DNA from: Sambucus nigra
Lineage: Eukaryota > Streptophyta > Magnoliopsida > Dipsacales > Adoxaceae
Assembly: GCA_949130495.1 (NCBI GenBank)
Contig: CASBWL010000040.1
Location: 3,214,674 to 3,278,673, forward strand
DNA: 64,000 nucleotides
Direction of reading: 5' to 3'
Shown here: in pieces, positions 59,467-64,000 of the stretch
Position numbering within the stretch: position 1 is the stretch's first letter
Layout of the letters: each line of letters starts with the position of its first letter
Made by a program: the position numbers and the translations under genes
The notes under the pieces: generated by a model
The model's database searches: none
The model's input: only the letters and a program-made list of their open reading frames with translations
Told to the model about the DNA's origin: nothing

Positions 59467-60157
59467 GTTCATAAGTAAATTATATTTACATTTGTTTCTT
59501 GAATATTATGATTTACTATACTAACTTTACAGTCAATTTCTTTGTTTCATGTCCCTGACTTGAGTCCTTTCTGGATTATCCAGACCTTCATAATACCCCT
59601 GAAATTAACCTAACCAGACCCCCATAGTGCCCCTGGAATTAACGGTTCAGGGGAAATATGTCGTCATAGTGACCCTCATATTTTAACGGCATATTGTCCC
59701 TGAAATTAATGGAGTGTTTAAATTAACCGATTATTTTAACGGAGTCTAAATATTTTTTCCGATTTGATATTTCACAGTGAGTGAGCATCCGGATAGGGGT
59801 GCAATGCTACTACCTACAAATATCATGGTAAAATTCATGATATTTTTTATTTGTTCATCCAATTTTATATAAATTGAATGCTTACATACATTATTACATA
59901 CTAATTAGATACCAGTTCTTTATTACATACCAATTCTTCATTACACACCAGGTACTCTTTACTTTAACTAAAGTAGTTATATAATTGATATACATTATCT
60001 ATTAAATATTTTAGATGATAGAAGGAGTACAGGATAATTATTGGTTTTGTTTGGTTTGGTTGTTGGATAATTATTGGTTGTTGACTTGTTGTTGGATAGT
60101 ATGTTAGAAAGAGTATGGGATAATTAGAAGGAGTACGGGATACGATGATAACTTGTT

Positions 60158-63100
60158 AATGTCTAGACTTAAACTTAAAAACATGGCACCAACACCTCTC
60201 ACGGGACCAATGTAACACGTGGGAACTGACCCCGAGATCACGGGACTCCCAGTTTGAGAATACGACGATAATTAAAAAATATTAGGACTTAAGCTTAAAA
60301 ACAAGGCGTTAAATAGAAAAAATATGAAACAACCCTCGTACGGACCTGTGAAAGGCACCAACACCTCTCACGGGACCAATTTAACACGTAGGAACAGACT
60401 GCGTAACCACGGGACTCCCGCTATGAGAATACGATGAGAATTTTAAAATATGTGGACTTAAGCTTAAAGACAAGGCGTTACATGGTGAAAATCCGAAATA
60501 ATCCCCGAACGGTCCCGTGAGAGGCACCAACACCTCGCACTGGAGCAATGTAACTCGTAGGAACTGGTCGCGCGATCACGGGACTGTCGGTTTGAGAATA
60601 CGAGGATAATTTGAAAATATAAGGAATTAGGTTTAAAAACATGGCGTTAGAGGGTGAGAACTAGAAACAGCCCCCGAACGGCCCCGTGGGTGGAACCAAC
60701 ACCTCCCACGGGGCCAATGTAACTCGTAGGAACTGACCCCGCAGTGGCGGGACTCCCGATTTGAGAATACGACGGTAATTTGCATATTTCTAGACTTAGT
60801 CTTAAAAACATGGCGTTAGAGGGTGAGAACTCAAAACAGCCCCCCGAACGTCCCCGTAAGTGGCACCAACACCTCCCACGGGGCCAATATCACTCGTAGG
60901 AATTAACCCCATAGCCGCGGGACTCCCGGTTTGAGAATACGACGGCAATTTGCATATTTATAGACCTAGGCTTAAAAACATGGCGTTAGAGGGTGAGAAC
61001 ACGAAACACCCCTCGAACGGCCCCGTGGGTGGCACCAACACCTCCCACGGGGCCAGTGTAACTCGTAGGAACTGACCCGCAGCCGCGGGACTCCCGGTTT
61101 GAGAATACGACGATAATTTGCATATTTCTAGACTTAGGCTTAAAAATGTGGCTTTAGAGGGTCTGAAATCGATACAGCCCCCGAACAACCCCGTGGGTGG
61201 CACCAACACCTCCCACGGGACCAATGTAACTCGTAGGAACCGATCGCGCAGCCGCGGGACTCCCGGTTTGAGAATACGATCGGAATTTGCATATTTCTAG
61301 ACATACGCTTAAAAACATGGCGTTAGAGGGTGAGAACTCCAAACAGCCCCCGAACGGTCCCGTGGGTGGCAGTAACACCTCCCACGGGGCCAATGAAACT
61401 CGTAGGAACTGACTCGGCTGCCGCGGGATTCCCGGTTTACGAATACGACGGTAATTTGCATATTTCTAGACTTAGTCTTGAAAACGTGGCGTTAGAGGGT
61501 GAGAACTCGAAACAGCCCCCGAACGGCCCCATGGGTGGCACCAACACCTCCCACGGGGCCAATGTAACTCGTAGGAACTGACTCCGCAGCCGCGGGACTC
61601 CCAATTTGAGAATACGATGGTAATTTGCCTATTATTAGACTTAGGCTTAAAAACGTGGCTTTATAGGGTGAGAACACGAAACATCCCCCGAACCGCCCCG
61701 TGGGTGGCACCAACACCTCCCACGGCACCAATGTAACTCGTAGGAACTAACCCCGTAGCCGCGGGACTCTCGGTTTGAGAATACGACGGTAATTTGTATA
61801 TTTCTAGACTTAGGCTTAAAAACATGGCGTTAGAGGGTGAGAACTCGAAATAGCCCCCGAACGGCCCTGTGTGTGGCAACAACACCTCCCACGGGGCCAA
61901 TGTAACTCGTACGAACTGACCCCATAGCTGCGTGACTCCCGGTTTGAGAATACGACGGTAATTTGCAAATTTCTAGACTTAGGCTTAAAAATATGGCGTT
62001 AGAGGGTTAGAACTCGAAACAGCCCCCGAACGGCCCCGTGGGTGGCACCAACACCTCCCACGGGGCCAATGTAACTCGTAGGAACTAATCCCGTAGCCGC
62101 GGGACTCCCGATTTGATAATACGACGGTAATTTGCATATTTCTAGACTTAGGCTTAAAAACGTGGCTTTAGAGGGCCTGAACTCGATACAGCCCCCGAAC
62201 GGCCCCATGGGTGGCACCAACACCTCCCACGGGACCAATGTAACTCGTAGGAACCGATCGCGCAGCCGCGGGACTCCCGGTTTGAGAATACGATAGGAAT
62301 TTTCATATTTCTAGACATAGGCTTAAAAACATGGCGTTAGAGGGTGAGAACTCCAAACAGCCCCCGAACGGTCCCGTGGGTGGCCGTAACACCTCCCACG
62401 GGGCCAATGTAACTCGTAGGAACTGACCCCGCAGCGGCGGGACTCCCGATTTGAGAATACGTTGGTAATTTGCATATTTCTAGACTTAGTCTTAAAAACA
62501 TGGCGCTAGAGGGTGAGAACTCAAAACAGCCCCCCGAACGTCCCCGTAAGTGGCACCAACACCTCCCACGGGGCCAATATAACTCGTAGGAACTAACCCC
62601 ATCGCCGCGGGACTCCCGGTTTGAGAATACGACGGAAATTTGCATATTTATAGACTTAGGCTTAAAAACATGGCGTTAGAGGGTGAGAACACGAAACACC
62701 CCTCGAACGGCCCCGTGGGTGGCACCACAGCCTCCCACGGGGCCAGTGTAACTCGTAGGAACTGACCCGCAGCCGCGGGACTCCCGGTTTGAGAATACGA
62801 CAGTAATTTGCATATTTCTAGACTTAGGCTTAAAAACGTGGCTTTAGAGGGTCTGAACTCGATACAGCCCCCGAACAGTCCCGTGGGTGGCACCAACACC
62901 TCCCACGGGACCAATGTAACTCGTAGGAACCGATCGCGCGGCCGCGGGACTCCCGGTTTGAGAATACGATAGGAATTTGCATATTTCTAGACATAGGCTT
63001 AAAAACATGGCGTTAGAGGGTGAGAACTCCAAACAGCCCCCGAACGGTCCCGTGGGTGGCAGTAACACCTCCCACGGGGACAATGTAACTCGTAGGAACT

Positions 63101-64000
63101 GACCCGGCAGCCGCGGGACTCCCGGTTTGAGAATACGACGGTAATTTGCATATTTCTAGACTTAGGCTTGAAAACGTGGCGTTAGAGGGTGAGAACTCGA
63201 AACAGCCCCCGAACGGCCCCATGGGTGGCACCAACACCTCCCACGGGGCTAATGTAACTCGTAGGAACTGACTCCGTAGCCGCGGGACTCCCGATTTGAG
63301 AATACAACGATAATTTGCCTATTTTTAGACTTAGGCTTAAAAACGTGGCTTTAGAGGGTGAGAACACGAAACATCCCCCGAACGGCCCCGTGGGTGGCAC
63401 CAACACCTCCCACGGTACCAATGTAATTCGTAGGAACTGACCCCGTAGCCACGGGACTCTCGGTTTGAGAATACGACGGTAATTTGTATATTTCTAGACT
63501 TAGGCTTAAAAACATGGCGTTAGAGGGTGAGAACTCGAAATAGCCCCCGAACGGCCCTATGTGTGGCAACAACACCTCCCACGGGGCCAATGTAACTCGT
63601 ACGAACTGACTCCGTAGCCGCGTGACTCCCGGTTTGAGAATACGACGGTAAATTACATATCTCTGGACTTCGGCTTAAAAACATGGCGTTAGAGGGTGAG
63701 AACTCGAAACAGGCCCAGAACGGCCCCGTGGGTGGCACCAACACCTCTCACGGGACCAATGTAACTCGGAGGAACTGACCCCGCAGCCGCGGGACTCCCG
63801 GTTTGAGAATACGACGGTAATTTGCATATTTCTAGACTTAGGCTGAAAAATATGGCGTTAGAGGGTCAGAACTCGAAACAGCCCCCGAACGGCCCCGTGG
63901 ATGGCACCAACACCACCCACGGGGCCAATGTAACTCGTAGGAACTAACCCCACAGCCGCGGGACTCCCGATTTGAGAATACGATGGTAATTTGCATATTT
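60158..64000. repeat. 169-bp satellite array B (continues past window)
   Basis: At least 22 monomers, collinear with array A except for a one-monomer loss near 61830-61999 and a one-monomer gain near 62844-63182. A 10-monomer higher-order period is visible (60958 with 62648, 61492 with 63182, 61661 with 63351). Confidence 0.95.

Larger units (their letters stand above)
53834..64000 (+). repeat. 12.6-kb tandem duplication, copy B (cut by window end)
   Basis: Same order of parts as copy A. The junction at 53831-53839 passes directly from satellite (GTCCCGTGG) into the start of the unit (TGGTTGTTTTT), with only TGG shared. Confidence 0.95.

Noticed and set aside
47560..64000. CRISPR-like regular repeats
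   Set aside because: Monomers are 169 bp, adjacent, without unique spacers, and in a plant nuclear context. This is satellite DNA.

Overview
This is nuclear DNA from a flowering plant. The evidence is a Ty1/copia element of the SIRE/Maximus type, a Ty3/gypsy element of the Tat lineage with two RNase H domains, Helitron, CACTA and hAT-like termini, and a 169-bp satellite array. I cannot name the species. I see no intact host gene, rRNA, tRNA or CRISPR array. The window reads as repeat-rich, probably heterochromatic, DNA.

Layout. (1) 1-2428: one end of a CACTA transposon, running off the left edge. (2) 2429-7568: decayed sequence with a plant-mobile-domain-like relic and a probable copia solo LTR at about 4714-5645. 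(3) 7569-26069: a nest. A Helitron (minus) holds a SIRE-type copia element (7698-24324, minus, 5-bp target duplication ACGGT). That element holds two solo LTRs of one long-LTR family (8103-11554 and 13494-16439), each with its own target duplication. (4) 26070-27243: a hAT-like terminus, a second Helitron 5' end and a (TA)n tract. (5) 27244-38451: a complete but broken Tat-lineage gypsy element with two 431-bp LTRs. It carries gag-pol on the plus strand and, downstream of pol, an intron-containing coiled-coil gene on the minus strand. (6) 38452-41236: (TA)n, C-run, a Helitron 3' end and a 29-G run. (7) 41237-53833 and 53834-64000 (cut by the window edge): a 12.6-kb direct tandem duplication. 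Each copy holds a solo LTR (minus), a captured gene fragment that kept its intron, a truncated CACTA end with palindromic subterminal repeats, and a long array of the 169-bp satellite.

The parts do not form a pathway; they are layers of insertion. The gypsy LTRs differ at 9 of 431 positions, while the copia LTRs differ at about 8% over the stretch I compared, so the gypsy insertion is younger. The two copies of the tandem duplication differ at roughly 0.5-1.5% by eye. The most unusual signals are the spliced antisense gene in the Tat element, the clusters of CCGAATCGATTCGG palindromes inside four LTRs, the GGTCACGG palindromes of the CACTA ends, and the higher-order structure of the satellite inside a duplication whose breakpoint abuts a G-run.
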